The notes: generated by a model not told the origin, from the letters alone. Shown: positions 34,276 to 43,969, numbered from the stretch's first letter. The stretch: 64,000 nucleotides of DNA from Bin5 sp965261695 (GCA_965261695.1 OZ253474.1:2914001-2978000), one strand, 5' to 3'. Numbers and translations: made by a program.

Positions 34276-36516
34276 ATGGCTGCGTCTACTACGGGAATGA
34301 CAGGGGGATTGGTGACAGAGCAAGCAGCGGATTGGAACGAATATGTCGGCCGCCACGCGGCCGGCCATCTCTTGCAGACCAGCGAATGGGCGGAGTTGAA
34401 ATGTCGCTTCGGTTGGTGGGCCAAACGCGTTCTCCTGCCGGCTGCTAACGGCGGCGCGGCGCGGGCCGGGGCGCTGATTCTCTTCCGTAAGAGCATGGGA
34501 CAGGTCCTGGCGTATGTTCCCCGGGGGCCGCTTGTGGATTGGTCCGACGCATCGCTGACCGAAGCTGTGGTCGATAGCATGTGTGCGGTTGCCCGGCAGG
34601 AGGGTGCGTTCGCGTTGAAGATCGAGCCGGAGCTCCGGGACACGACCGCGAACCGGCAGCGGCTCGCGGCGGCCGGCTTCCATTCCAGCCCGCAGACGAT
34701 CCAGCCCCGCAGCACGATTGTCGTTGACCTGCAGCCCGGCGACGATACGATCCTGGCGCGGATGAAGAGCAAATGGCGCTACAACATCCGCCTGGCGGCG
34801 CGCAAGGGGGTGGCAGTGCGGGAACTTCAGGCGCATGAGCTGACCCTCTTCCAGCAACTGATGGATGAGACGGGGACGCGCGACGGCTTTCCCGTGCATA
34901 GCGCCGCCTATTACCGGGCCGCCTACGAACTGATGACGCCTCATCGGGGCGTTTTTCTGCTGGCCTCCTACCAGGACGACCCGTTGGCCAGCATTGCGGT
35001 CTTTGCTGTCGGTTCGACAGCCTGGTATGTGTGGGGGGCCAGCAATAACCGCCACCGCAACTTGATGCCCAATCACGCGCTCCAGTGGGAGGCGATGCGC
35101 TGGGCAAAGGCGCGCGGCTGCGCACGCTATGATCTCTGGGGCATCCCCGATGAGGTCGGCGCCATCGCCACCGGACTCTGGGACGAAGGGCGCAAGATTG
35201 TCCTTGCGGAGAAAGTGCCGGTAGACGTGAATGCGTTCCCGTCGGGGGATCTGTGGGGCGTTTTTCGCTTCAAACAGGGCTTTGGCGGCGCGCTTGAACG
35301 CACGGTCGGGGCGTGGGACTTGCCCTTGAGGCGGCCGGCCTATGTTCTCTATCGGGGCGTGCTGCAGGCGAAGGGTCGGGCTGCGGCAGTTCAGGAGCGA
35401 GCTGGCAACAAGACGCAAAAAGGGAAGAAGGAGACAGCGAGGCTGGTGGATCTGGAGCCGGTTACGCAGGCGGCGGCGTGGGAAAAGACGATGGCACAGC
35501 TGCCGCCTGACAGCGGCCATGTGCTGCAAAGTTGGACGTGGGGCGCGGTCAAGGCCGGCAGCGGTTGGCGGGTCGAGCGTTGGGCTGCGCGGCGGGGCGG
35601 TCGGCTTCTGGGCATGTTTCAATTTCTGTGGCGGCAGCCGATAGCGGCTCTGCCCCTGCGGGTGGCTTACGTGCCAAAAGGTCCGCTGTTGGATTGGTCG
35701 GATGACGAGGCGGCTGCGCTGGTGTTGGCGCAGATCGAAGAACTGAGCCGACGGCGGGGCTGCCTGCAAGTGAAGATCGATCCCGATGTGGCGGAAGAGA
35801 GTGCGGCAGGGCGGCGGTTGAAGTCGCTGCTGACCCAGCGCGACTGGCGCTTCAGCCCGGAGCAGATTCAGTTCAAGAACACGGGTTTAACGGAGATCAC
35901 CCAGACTGACGAGAAGTTGCTGGCCTCGTTCAAGAGCAAATGGCGCTACAACATACGGCTGGCGCAGCGGCGGGGTTTGACCGTGCGCAGCGGCCGTGTG
36001 GCGGATCTGCCCGATTTTTATCGACTCTATCAGGAGACAAGCGCGCGCGACGGCTTTCTGATCCGTCCGTTCGCTTATTACGATGCGTTGTGGCGTCTGT
36101 TTCTGGAGGCGCAGGGGGACGACGGGACGCGCACCGGCGGGTCGTTGCTGCTGGCGGAACATCCGCAGGAGGAGCTGCCTGTCGCCGGGCTGCTCTTGCT
36201 GCGTCATGGCCGCCAGGCTCTCTATTTTAACGGGGCCAGCAGCGAACGGCGACGACGCGATATGCCAAACTATTTGTTGCAATGGCGGGCGTTGCAGTGG
36301 GCCAAGGCGCAGGGCTGCACCGTCTATGATTGGTGGGGCGCGCCGTCGGACCCGGGCGATGCGAGCGATCCACTCCAGGGGGTCTGGCGTTTCAAGGAGG
36401 GTTTCGCGGCCCGCATGGCTGTGCATACGGGGGCTTGGGACTGGTCACCCAGCCCGCTCTTGTGGCACAGCTACCATAGGGGGAAGTCCCTGTTAACCGC
36501 CGTGACCAGAGGTTAG
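34276..36516 (+). CDS. Tandem FemAB-type peptidoglycan aminoacyltransferase
   Basis: A 746-aa protein made of two complete FemAB (GNAT-like) units, at about residues 20-365 and 390-745. FemAB proteins use aminoacyl-tRNA to add amino acids to the peptidoglycan stem peptide. Each half repeats the same landmarks: TSEWAELKCRFGWWAK versus QSWTWGAVKAGSGWRV; FKSKWRYNIRLAQRRG versus MKSKWRYNIRLAARKG; NHALQWEAMRWAKARGC versus NYLLQWRALQWAKAQGC; and FRFKQGFGG versus WRFKEGFAA. FemA/X proteins are normally 330-450 residues, so this is an in-frame fusion or duplication. The ATG at 34276 has GGAG nine bases upstream. Its 3' end overlaps the convergent UGP gene by four bases. Confidence 0.88.
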   Translation: MAASTTGMTGGLVTEQAADWNEYVGRHAAGHLLQTSEWAELKCRFGWWAKRVLLPAANGGAARAGALILFRKSMGQVLAYVPRGPLVDWSDASLTEAVVDSMCAVARQEGAFALKIEPELRDTTANRQRLAAAGFHSSPQTIQPRSTIVVDLQPGDDTILARMKSKWRYNIRLAARKGVAVRELQAHELTLFQQLMDETGTRDGFPVHSAAYYRAAYELMTPHRGVFLLASYQDDPLASIAVFAVGSTAWYVWGASNNRHRNLMPNHALQWEAMRWAKARGCARYDLWGIPDEVGAIATGLWDEGRKIVLAEKVPVDVNAFPSGDLWGVFRFKQGFGGALERTVGAWDLPLRRPAYVLYRGVLQAKGRAAAVQERAGNKTQKGKKETARLVDLEPVTQAAAWEKTMAQLPPDSGHVLQSWTWGAVKAGSGWRVERWAARRGGRLLGMFQFLWRQPIAALPLRVAYVPKGPLLDWSDDEAAALVLAQIEELSRRRGCLQVKIDPDVAEESAAGRRLKSLLTQRDWRFSPEQIQFKNTGLTEITQTDEKLLASFKSKWRYNIRLAQRRGLTVRSGRVADLPDFYRLYQETSARDGFLIRPFAYYDALWRLFLEAQGDDGTRTGGSLLLAEHPQEELPVAGLLLLRHGRQALYFNGASSERRRRDMPNYLLQWRALQWAKAQGCTVYDWWGAPSDPGDASDPLQGVWRFKEGFAARMAVHTGAWDWSPSPLLWHSYHRGKSLLTAVTRG

Positions 36517-37961
36517 TGGTTCGCAACGCGGCCGTCACTGCCCACTACCAGCTGCCCGTCGGGGACGGCGATTGGCGTGTCTGAGTCATTTGTCAAGGTC
36601 ACGTCGCCTTCAACCGTAACAGAAGCGCCGAAGGTGTACGGGCCTTTGATGGTCAGACTGCGGCAGCGGATCAGTGAAGGCGGTCCGTGCGGGAAACGCG
36701 CCTCGATTTGGTCGATAAACTGGTAGAAGCGGTCATCCAACTCGACGTGGGGCGCGCCGGGCGGGAAGGAATCCGTGCCCCGGCGGGGATCCAGTTCGAC
36801 GCGTTGCTGTCGGTTCAGGCGGTAGGCATCGGAGCGCAGGGCCAGCAAATCGTTGCAGCGTTTGACCGGCAGGAAGCGGTCGCGCGGCACTTGGATCGCC
36901 TGCGCGCCGTCGAACTCGGAGATCGCCAAGCCGACCGCGGTTTCCAACTGGTAAACGGGCGGGGAGTCGGGGCGGGAGGGGTCCACCGGTTTGTTGTTAA
37001 CGATCATCGGCAAATCCAGAAAGCCGTCGCGTTCGTCCAGCAGGTTTTGCAGGGAGGGCAGGTGAATCCACAGGTTGTTGGTGTTGAAGAGCCGGTAACG
37101 GTCGATGTCCTGAAACTGCGCGATCTCCTCCGGCGGGCACTGGGCAATCTCGCGCAGCAGGAGCCGCCCATCAGGACTCTGGGCCAAGTGCCCACCCTTG
37201 CGGTCGGCCGCGGTGCGGGCCGTAACTTCCATCAGAAAGGGCAGATTACGGGCGGCGAAAAAGCCGAGAATGTCGATGTCAACGGTTGCGCCCAGGTTGT
37301 CGGCGTTGCTGACGAACATATATTCATAGCCGAGAGCGAGCATCTGCTTGAGGAGGCGGCTGGTGTGCAGAGTGTGGTAGATGTCGCCGTGGCCGGGCGG
37401 GCACCATTCTTTTGCCGGGTCTTCATGCCATTCGACCGGCGCCAGGGTGTCCTGCCAGATTTTTGGCACTTTGTTTTGCAGGAATGCGGGGGGCAGCTTG
37501 CCAGGGGGGCCATTTGCAAGCTGAGGATAGGCGGTCAGCGCCTGTTGGGTTGCAGCTTGCGTGCTGTAGCTGTTCATAAAGATGAGGGGAAGCCGGGCCG
37601 TCATCTTCTGGCGCAGGTGCAAAACATGGCGGGCGATGATATCGAAAAAGCGCAAGCCGTCTTTCACCACCAGCAGGGATCGCGGCCCATGCAGCCCCAT
37701 GGTGGCGCCGAGTCCGCCGTTCAGTTTGACGATGACGAGCCGGTTGAGGGCATCCAAGCCATCCGCATGGTGGCCGAGCGCGGTGGCTCTGTCGGCGATA
37801 TCTGCTGGCTGACGAGCCTGTGTGCCGGGAATGTAACCGGTCGCGCCGGCGACGAGTTGGGCGTAGTGGTGTTCAAAGCTGCGAATCAGCAGGTCGTCCA
37901 GACCCGCGTGCTTCATCTTTTCACGAACCGGCGCCAATGGCACCGCACATTTTCGACCCAT
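36513..37961 (-). CDS. UTP-glucose-1-phosphate uridylyltransferase (eukaryote-like UDPGP family)
   Basis: A 482-aa cytoplasmic enzyme that makes UDP-glucose (or a related UDP-sugar) from UTP and a sugar-1-phosphate. It belongs to the UDPGP family shared with eukaryotic UGPases rather than the bacterial GalU family. The nucleotide-binding loop is KLNGGLGATMGLHGPRSLL (about residues 78-96), and LIFMNSYST, PPGHGDIYHTL, FVSNADNLGATVD and LFNTNNLWI follow. The C-terminal part is a left-handed beta-helix-like tail (GPYTFGASVTVEGDVTLTN). The product would feed the surface-glycan glycosyltransferases nearby. Convergent overlap with the FemAB gene leaves no room for a terminator. Confidence 0.92.
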   Translation of the reverse strand: MGRKCAVPLAPVREKMKHAGLDDLLIRSFEHHYAQLVAGATGYIPGTQARQPADIADRATALGHHADGLDALNRLVIVKLNGGLGATMGLHGPRSLLVVKDGLRFFDIIARHVLHLRQKMTARLPLIFMNSYSTQAATQQALTAYPQLANGPPGKLPPAFLQNKVPKIWQDTLAPVEWHEDPAKEWCPPGHGDIYHTLHTSRLLKQMLALGYEYMFVSNADNLGATVDIDILGFFAARNLPFLMEVTARTAADRKGGHLAQSPDGRLLLREIAQCPPEEIAQFQDIDRYRLFNTNNLWIHLPSLQNLLDERDGFLDLPMIVNNKPVDPSRPDSPPVYQLETAVGLAISEFDGAQAIQVPRDRFLPVKRCNDLLALRSDAYRLNRQQRVELDPRRGTDSFPPGAPHVELDDRFYQFIDQIEARFPHGPPSLIRCRSLTIKGPYTFGASVTVEGDVTLTNDSDTPIAVPDGQLVVGSDGRVANH

Positions 37962-38058
37962 TCAATGACCTCGGTGTTGCGTGGTTTGCCTAGACGCGTT
38001 CAAATCGAGAACGCGCGTTTTTACGTATTGCGTAAGGACCGACGAGACTCTTGTGTCT

Positions 38059-38438
38059 TCACAATGTATCATGCAGACGGCTTTCCTTGAATCCAACCGC
38101 GCTTGAGCTTGGCTTCTCATACAACGTCTTCCCTGAGCTTTCTATCTCTCTCAAGAAAGAAAAGCCATGCCTCCGCAGAAGCTCGTACTCGCCTTTGGTA
38201 TAGACAATAAGATCGAAGGGCAGATGTCTGTTGATCGCTACAAGACTCTCCCTCACCGCGAGCCTCTTTTGCATCCTCGCTTCGTAGGTCTGTGAGATGT
38301 TCACAAAGTCGAGGATGACGAGCGGATCGATATCAATTCCGCTTCCGCAGGCATGGGATCCGAAAAGCACTATCCGATAGGGATCAAGCCTGAAGAGACG
38401 CGCACAATATCTTCCATGTCGTTGGTCTTGGTTTCCAT
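38059..38438 (-). pseudogene. MNT-type nucleotidyltransferase-domain protein, frameshifted
   Basis: The frame ending at 38059 reads RLFRLDPYRIVLFGSHACG followed by SGIDIDPLVILD and a typical C-terminal half, ending RLHDTL. This is a short nucleotidyltransferase (polymerase-beta type) domain like those of HEPN-MNT pairs. The N-terminus METKTNDMEDIVR (from 38438) lies in another frame. A one-base deletion in GTGCGCGTCTCTTC (about 38393-38406) explains the break. The active-site segment also looks shortened: family members have several more residues between G-S-x-A-x-G and the D-x-D. I see no HEPN partner next to it. It is probably inactive. Confidence 0.7.
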
Positions 38439-38533
38439 CTTGTTGGTTTCCAGTGTAAAGCTCTTGGCAACCGCGCTGCGCTCGCAAAATGGTGTTACTC
38501 AAGACTGAAAACCAACCACTGAAAACTGAAGTT

Positions 38534-40207
38534 TCACCAGCCGACGGCGCAACCGTCCTTGCGCGGATCGCTGCCCCCGATGAGGATGCCGCTTTCCGGA
38601 TCGCGCACGATAATCTGGCCGCCGCCGAAACCGCTCCGGCCCGCTCCATTGACCGGAATCAGTTGGTGGCCGCGACGGGCCATCTCCGCCAGGGTGTCGT
38701 CCTCCCAGCCCTCTTCGAGCATCAGCAGGCCGCCGGGTTCGTCTGCGCCTAAGCCCGTGTGCGGGCCGCTCAGCGACCAGCGGGGCATATCCAACGCCTG
38801 TTGGGGGCTCATGCCCAGGGCTGCCATATTGACCAGCATTTGCAGATGCCCCTGGGGCTGCATATAGCCGCCCATCACGCCGAAACTGGCGTGCAACGCG
38901 CCGCGGCGCGTGGTCATCGCCGGGATGATGGTGTGATAGGGGCGCTTGTTGGGGGCGAGGCAGTTGGGATGGTCGGGGTCCAGGACGAAAAGGGCAGCCC
39001 TGTTCTGCAAACTGACGCCGCTGCCGGGCACGACCAAACCGCTGCCGGTGCCCTGATAGAGGCTGTTGATGAAACTGCACGCATTGCCCTGGCCGTCGGC
39101 GGTGGTCAGATAGACCGTATCCGAACCGGCCATGGGATAGCCGTGGGAGACAGACGCAGCGGCCCGTCGCGGGTGAATCTCCCGGCGGCGCCGCTCGGCA
39201 TAGGCTCGGCTGGTTAACTCGGCTAGGGGGATCGACACAACATCAATGTCGCAGACCCACTGCCGGGCCTCGGCGTAACCGATGCGCATACACTCGACCA
39301 GTGTGTGCAGACGGTCGACGCTGGACATATTGGCCAGATCGAAGCCGTCTGCCAGATTGGCGGCGATGATGGCCGCCAGCCCCTGGCCGTTGGGCGGGCA
39401 TTCGTATAAGCGAACGTCGCCGAAATCGGAGGTGATTGGCTCTTGCCAGGTGCTGGTATGGGCGGCCATGTCCTGCGGCGTGATCCAGCCGCCATACCGC
39501 TGCACATGCTTGCTCAGCTTGTGGGCAAATTCACCGCAGTAGATCGCCTCCTTGCCGTCAGCGGCGATGGCGCGCAGCGTCTGGCCCAAAGTGGGGATGC
39601 GCATCAGTTGCGCGGCCTGCGGCGCGCGGCCATTGATGAGAAGCTCGTGGCCGCTGGGCTGCTCCGGCCCGTTGTCCAGATCGCTGCTGATCCAGCCCGG
39701 TGAACGCAGGAGTTTGGCTGTTTGTCCGGCCCAGCCTTGCCCGATCCATTCGGTGACGGGATAGCCCTCTTCGGCGAGGCGGATGGCCGGCTTGAGCACG
39801 TCGGCCAGTGGCATGTCGCCGTGTCGTTCCAACAGATCGCTCCACCCGGCGACGGTTCCGGGAATGCTGACGCTGTGCCCGGTGAATTGGGGCATGTGCG
39901 CATACCCGAGGCGGAGCAATTCGTCGATAGACGCGGCGGCGGCGGCGCGTCCGGAACCGTTGAGCGCGGTCACGCGCTCGGTTTTCGCATCCCAGTAGAG
40001 GGCGAAACAGTCGCCGCCAATGCCGGTAGAGACCGGCTCGACGACGTTCAGGGCAGCGGCGGTGGCGATGGCGGCGTCGGCTGCGTTGCCGCCCGCTTGC
40101 AGGATTGACAGTCCAGCCTGGGCAGCCAGTGGTTGGCTGGTTGCGACCAGCCCGTTGCGCGACAAGACATTGCTGCGCCGGGAGCGGAAGACGAAATCGT
40201 AGTTCAT
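38534..40207 (-). CDS. ggt: Gamma-glutamyltransferase
   Basis: A 557-aa Ntn-hydrolase that would cleave or transfer the gamma-glutamyl group of glutathione-like compounds after self-cleavage. It begins SNVLSRNGLVATSQPLAAQA; the ILQAGGNAADAAIATAAALN and VEPVSTGIGGDCFALYW segments are typical GGT landmarks. The autocleavage Thr lies in the DTVYLTTADGQGNA region (about residue 375). The C-terminal subunit includes a long QNRAALFVLDPDHPN and ASFGVMGGYMQPQGHLQML. No signal peptide is visible, so a cytoplasmic location is more likely than the periplasmic one of E. coli GGT. The ATG at 40207 is preferred; a start at 40255 would add 16 residues. Confidence 0.9.
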   Translation of the reverse strand: MNYDFVFRSRRSNVLSRNGLVATSQPLAAQAGLSILQAGGNAADAAIATAAALNVVEPVSTGIGGDCFALYWDAKTERVTALNGSGRAAAAASIDELLRLGYAHMPQFTGHSVSIPGTVAGWSDLLERHGDMPLADVLKPAIRLAEEGYPVTEWIGQGWAGQTAKLLRSPGWISSDLDNGPEQPSGHELLINGRAPQAAQLMRIPTLGQTLRAIAADGKEAIYCGEFAHKLSKHVQRYGGWITPQDMAAHTSTWQEPITSDFGDVRLYECPPNGQGLAAIIAANLADGFDLANMSSVDRLHTLVECMRIGYAEARQWVCDIDVVSIPLAELTSRAYAERRRREIHPRRAAASVSHGYPMAGSDTVYLTTADGQGNACSFINSLYQGTGSGLVVPGSGVSLQNRAALFVLDPDHPNCLAPNKRPYHTIIPAMTTRRGALHASFGVMGGYMQPQGHLQMLVNMAALGMSPQQALDMPRWSLSGPHTGLGADEPGGLLMLEEGWEDDTLAEMARRGHQLIPVNGAGRSGFGGGQIIVRDPESGILIGGSDPRKDGCAVGW

Positions 40208-40558
40208 AGGTTGATCTTCCCGAAACGTCTGGCCCTTTTCCTCGCGTTGGTTCACCTGTTCTTCGGTGCGCGGAGAACGGCCAAATCTGATGGGGCCGAA
40301 TGGATTAGGCTCTTCATACTAGACGATTGGCAGGGAATCGGCAAAGCGTTCAGGGAATGTATCTGCTATGTAGGCGAAACGTCTGGAGCACACCTCGGCG
40401 CCCCCAGGAATTCTGCCTTTTTTGGCGGAACAACACGGCTACGGTAGACTACTCGTGAGGGGATCTTTCCATCTCAGCTTGGTTGTCGCCAAGGCTCTGC
40501 ACCGGAAGCCGGCGGCAGCTAAATTCATGATTCGGCTTCCTGATTTCAGCATACGCCA
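40208..40558. other. Divergent intergenic region upstream of ggt
   Basis: About 350 bases between the divergent ggt and membrane-protein genes. Frames crossing it have no family resemblance. I see no clear promoter pair or hairpin that I could defend. Confidence 0.4.
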
Positions 40559-41341
40559 ATGGGTTTTCTGGTTGAGGCCATTGCCAATATTTCGCCTTAC
40601 ATCTACGCGGTGTGTGGTCTGCTGGCACTATTTCAGCTGTATCGCACATGGCAGGTGCGCGCGGAGCGACGCCAGGCGGTTTTTTCGCTGGAACGGGATA
40701 AAGCGCTTGACGATCTGTATCGCATTTTTGTGTCTGCGCTGTTGATGCTTGTGGTGATGGGGTTCACTTATTTTGCCAGCACAACGCTGCGCGCGGCGAT
40801 GATCGCGGTGGAGTCATCTACAGGTCTTGCATCGACGGACGGCTCTCCGACATCCCCCAATGAATCTCTATCGGCGCTGATCCCGACGCCGACATTCACG
40901 CCGGAGGCGCCGACGGCCACTCCAAGGCCGACCCGTATTGTCGTGTCCACACCTGTGCCGGACAATCAAGGGGAGGACACGCAGCCAGAGTCGTCACCCC
41001 CCGCACCGCGGCCCCCGGCTGTCTCCCCGGCCCTCTGCCCGGACGCGCGCGCGGTCATACTTTCGCCGGGAAACGGCGCGATCGTGAATGGGGTTGTTCC
41101 AATCGTGGGCACGGCCCAGCACGATCAGTTCAGCTTTTACAAGCTGGAGTTGGCGCCCGGTGGAGCGAACCAGAGTTTCAGTTATTTTGATGGCGCTGGA
41201 AGCCCTGTGGTCGGCGGTCTGCTGGGCAACCTGAACAGCAGCGGAGTGGCGAACGGCACGTATACGGTTCAACTCGTGGTGGTGGATAACACGGGCAATT
41301 ATCCGTCACCCTGTCGCGTGACAGTAATCGTTCAGAATTGA
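40559..41341 (+). CDS. Membrane protein with Thr/Pro linker and C-terminal Ig-like domain
   Basis: A 260-aa protein of unknown function. Two membrane helices (ISPYIYAVCGLLALFQLY and FVSALLMLVVMGFTYFAST) flank a short charged cytoplasmic loop (QVRAERRQAVFSLERDKALD). A Pro/Thr-rich linker follows (about residues 100-155), then a domain beginning ARAVILSPGNGAIVNGVVPI, the usual opening of Ig-like domains in Chloroflexota surface proteins. The C-terminal domain is predicted outside the cell. It has no Shine-Dalgarno and is followed after 51 bases by another Thr/Pro-rich membrane protein, suggesting one envelope module. Confidence 0.75.
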   Translation: MGFLVEAIANISPYIYAVCGLLALFQLYRTWQVRAERRQAVFSLERDKALDDLYRIFVSALLMLVVMGFTYFASTTLRAAMIAVESSTGLASTDGSPTSPNESLSALIPTPTFTPEAPTATPRPTRIVVSTPVPDNQGEDTQPESSPPAPRPPAVSPALCPDARAVILSPGNGAIVNGVVPIVGTAQHDQFSFYKLELAPGGANQSFSYFDGAGSPVVGGLLGNLNSSGVANGTYTVQLVVVDNTGNYPSPCRVTVIVQN

Positions 41342-41392
41342 TGAAGGCGGACACTGTGAAGGGCGTTTCCTCTTGCTAGTTGAGCGCTGACG

Positions 41393-43969
41393 ATGAACGA
41401 TAGGTTCCTGGGCTGGCAGAAAACGATGGCTGCTGTCCGCAGTCTGATATCGGGGAGTCCACTGACTGCCGGCGCTATTTTCGCCGTCGTGATAGTCCTG
41501 ATCGTGCTGTTACTGCTCTTGATGCGCGACAGAAATGGGGCCACCACGCTGACGGCAATCAGTACGCCCGCCACGGCTGCGGCACAGCAGGTGGAGCCGG
41601 CGGACATCTCGGAGATACCGCTTCCGACAACGGAGAGACCGACCCCCAGCGCCACGGCAACAGCGGTCGCGACTGTGCCCCCCACGGCAACGGACACGCC
41701 TACTTCTACGGCGACAGCGACGGCCAGCCCGTCGCCAACGCTGACGCCGACAGCCACTGCGACACCGACAGCCACTGCGACACCGACTCCGAGCGCGACA
41801 CCGACCCCGCCCCCGACCGCTACGGAGGTGTATGTGCCGGTCAGCGTCTTTCCCTCCGATATTGAAATAGGCGCGGCGGACAATGTGAGGGGGCGTATCG
41901 TTCTGTTCCCTGCCCGCCTGCGCGTCGGCCCGTCCACAGAGGATGATGTCTTGGAGCGTCTGGGCCAGGATATCCGCGTCACCTTGGGGGGCATTACAGA
42001 CAATCGCGAGTGGGTTCTCTTGAAGGTTACGGATGTGAGGACGGAGTTGGACGGGAAGGAAGGTTGGATGGCCGTCGAGTTGATGGAGGTCGAGGGCGAC
42101 CTGACGTCGCTTCAACGCTATACGGATGAGGGCATTCGCATTCGCCCGTTCGGCTCGCGTCCGCCCGGCATTGGGATCAGGATGACACCTACAGCAGGTG
42201 GGACGACCGTGCTATCAAGCGAGGATGCAACGACAGAGTTGATGACGGCGACGATCACGCCGACGGCCACGGCCACGCCCACGGCCACGGCCACGCCGAC
42301 GTTCACAGCAACGGTCACGCCGACGGCCACGGCCACGGTCACGGCCACGCCGACGGCCACGGTCACGCCGACGGCCACGGTCACGCCGACGGCCACGGCC
42401 ACGCCGACATCCACGGCCACGCCGACATCCACGCCGACGGCCACGCAGGCGGCGCGAGCGTCCGATGAGTTGCCGACGGAATCGTCCGCTGTGGCGCTGC
42501 AACCCGCGCAGGTGACTCCGCCAGAGGCGGATGAATTCGTTGCGACCGTACTCGGCGAGGCGGTGCCGATCGATCTGGCGAAACCGATCTCGGTTCGGAC
42601 GGACAGTGGTGAAGTCCTGCTGTTGGAGATCGACCCGGTCGGGGAACAGGTGGAGATGTGGAGCGGAATTTTTGGTGCGTCGCAGGGTGAATGGCTGGGC
42701 GCCAGCGCCGATTTCCTCTGGCCGGGCACGCGGGTCTATGTGGCCGGCCGGCAAGATGACGACGGACGGGTCGTTGTCTCGAACGTGCGGGTTGTCTCGC
42801 TGCCGGCATTCGAGCGGGTGAAGCGCATGGATGTGCCGACCTTCGGCGCGGCGTGGCAGGAAGGGAAAGCGGTGGCGCTGCTGGGCAGGCGGGGCGATCC
42901 CGGCATCTTCCTTTTGCAACAGGATGGCGCGGTGACGGTTGTCAAGGAGACCGGTCAGAGCGTGCTGCCCGTCCACAACGGCGCGCAAGGATTCGTCATC
43001 CCCGATGCCAATGCCCCGGCGGATCGGAACGGATTCCTGTATGTGCGGGGGGATGGGATTGGGCTGACGGTTCGGACCTACCCATTCCAGAGTGTGCGGG
43101 GGATCGTTGCCGACTGGCGCGGCGATCTCTGGTGGATCGAGATACCTCAGGTTGATCTGGCCCAATGGCGGTTATGGCATTACGACAGCCAGGCCGGGCA
43201 GATCGTTCTGCGCGTGCAAGCTTCTACCTCTCTGTTGGGGGGGAGGGCCAACCGCACCATCGAGCCGTCTCTGATCGCGGTCTTGCCAGGCGCCGGGAAT
43301 GTCCGTTCCTTCGTTATAGATACCGCCGATCTCGACGCGGGGCGTCAGTATACCGGCCTCTACCGGATCGATCTGGACGTTGATGGAGAGATCGATGTGA
43401 GGCGGCTGGTGAGCGAGGGCATCTATCGCGGGCCGTTTGCGCTCAGTCCTGACAATAGCCGTCTGGCCCATCTGGCATTTGATCCTCAGCACCCGAGTCT
43501 AACGGTCGGTTTTGTACGTCCGGCCAATCAACTGTGGGTGCGGGAAATGGCTGCGAACGGGGCCGGCGCCCGCGGCCAGCTGAACGCGCAAACGCAAACG
43601 CGATTCGAGTTCTTCGCGCCGCGAGTGGCTTGGCGAGAGGATGATCGACTCCTGCTTGGCCGCAGCCGCTTCTCGTCCCGAGGCGTCTTTTCGCTGGAGA
43701 TTTTCGGCATTACCGAGATCGATCTGGAGCAGACAGGGTCGGCAGCTCGAACTTCGTATCTGTATCCGTTGGGCGATGTGGTCGGGGATTATGCCGCCTG
43801 CGGGGATGGCTCGGTGTTGATCAGCGTGAAGTCGGGCAACAGGGTTCCACGGCTGGAAGAGTGGAATGGTGATGGGCAGCCACAGGTACGAGGGCAACTG
43901 CCGGGGTATTTCGACCGTATTTTCCTCTGCTGGCAGCGTTATTCCGGCCCTGCTCGGATTCGCCGGTGA
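41393..43969 (+). CDS. Large Thr/Pro/Ala-repeat membrane-anchored protein with SH3-like and propeller-like regions
   Basis: An 858-aa protein I do not recognise as a named family. One N-terminal membrane helix (AIFAVVIVLIVLLLLLM, about residues 27-43) is followed by a low-complexity TATPT linker (about 80-145). A compact SH3-like domain comes next (about 150-250; RLRVGPSTEDDVLERLG). A second TATPT linker covers about 285-350. The remainder is beta-rich with repeated DxxG-type blade motifs (FALSPDNSRLAHLAFDPQHP), like a Tol/WD40-type propeller. The helix orientation puts the bulk outside the cell. The next gene overlaps its stop (GTGA), so they are co-translated. Confidence 0.75.
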   Translation: MNDRFLGWQKTMAAVRSLISGSPLTAGAIFAVVIVLIVLLLLLMRDRNGATTLTAISTPATAAAQQVEPADISEIPLPTTERPTPSATATAVATVPPTATDTPTSTATATASPSPTLTPTATATPTATATPTPSATPTPPPTATEVYVPVSVFPSDIEIGAADNVRGRIVLFPARLRVGPSTEDDVLERLGQDIRVTLGGITDNREWVLLKVTDVRTELDGKEGWMAVELMEVEGDLTSLQRYTDEGIRIRPFGSRPPGIGIRMTPTAGGTTVLSSEDATTELMTATITPTATATPTATATPTFTATVTPTATATVTATPTATVTPTATVTPTATATPTSTATPTSTPTATQAARASDELPTESSAVALQPAQVTPPEADEFVATVLGEAVPIDLAKPISVRTDSGEVLLLEIDPVGEQVEMWSGIFGASQGEWLGASADFLWPGTRVYVAGRQDDDGRVVVSNVRVVSLPAFERVKRMDVPTFGAAWQEGKAVALLGRRGDPGIFLLQQDGAVTVVKETGQSVLPVHNGAQGFVIPDANAPADRNGFLYVRGDGIGLTVRTYPFQSVRGIVADWRGDLWWIEIPQVDLAQWRLWHYDSQAGQIVLRVQASTSLLGGRANRTIEPSLIAVLPGAGNVRSFVIDTADLDAGRQYTGLYRIDLDVDGEIDVRRLVSEGIYRGPFALSPDNSRLAHLAFDPQHPSLTVGFVRPANQLWVREMAANGAGARGQLNAQTQTRFEFFAPRVAWREDDRLLLGRSRFSSRGVFSLEIFGITEIDLEQTGSAARTSYLYPLGDVVGDYAACGDGSVLISVKSGNRVPRLEEWNGDGQPQVRGQLPGYFDRIFLCWQRYSGPARIRR
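41690..41825 (+). repeat. TATPT-encoding low-complexity tract 1
   Basis: Imperfect 18-bp units (CCGACAGCCACTGCGACA type) encode the first Thr/Ala/Pro linker of the 858-aa protein. The long open antisense frame here is a by-product. Confidence 0.75.
42244..42448 (+). repeat. TATPT/TATVT-encoding low-complexity tract 2
   Basis: About 200 bases of CACGGCCACG / CACGCCGACG units with 6- and 18-bp period encode the second Thr/Ala/Pro/Val linker of the 858-aa protein. Being more uniform than tract 1, it is likely to vary in length between strains. Confidence 0.8.

Noticed and set aside
34204..35769. 521-codon minus-strand frame
   Set aside because: Antisense to the first FemAB half, with an Arg/Pro/His-rich composition typical of shadows.
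36687..38090. 467-codon plus-strand frame
   Set aside because: Antisense to the UDPGP-family gene; no motif of its own.
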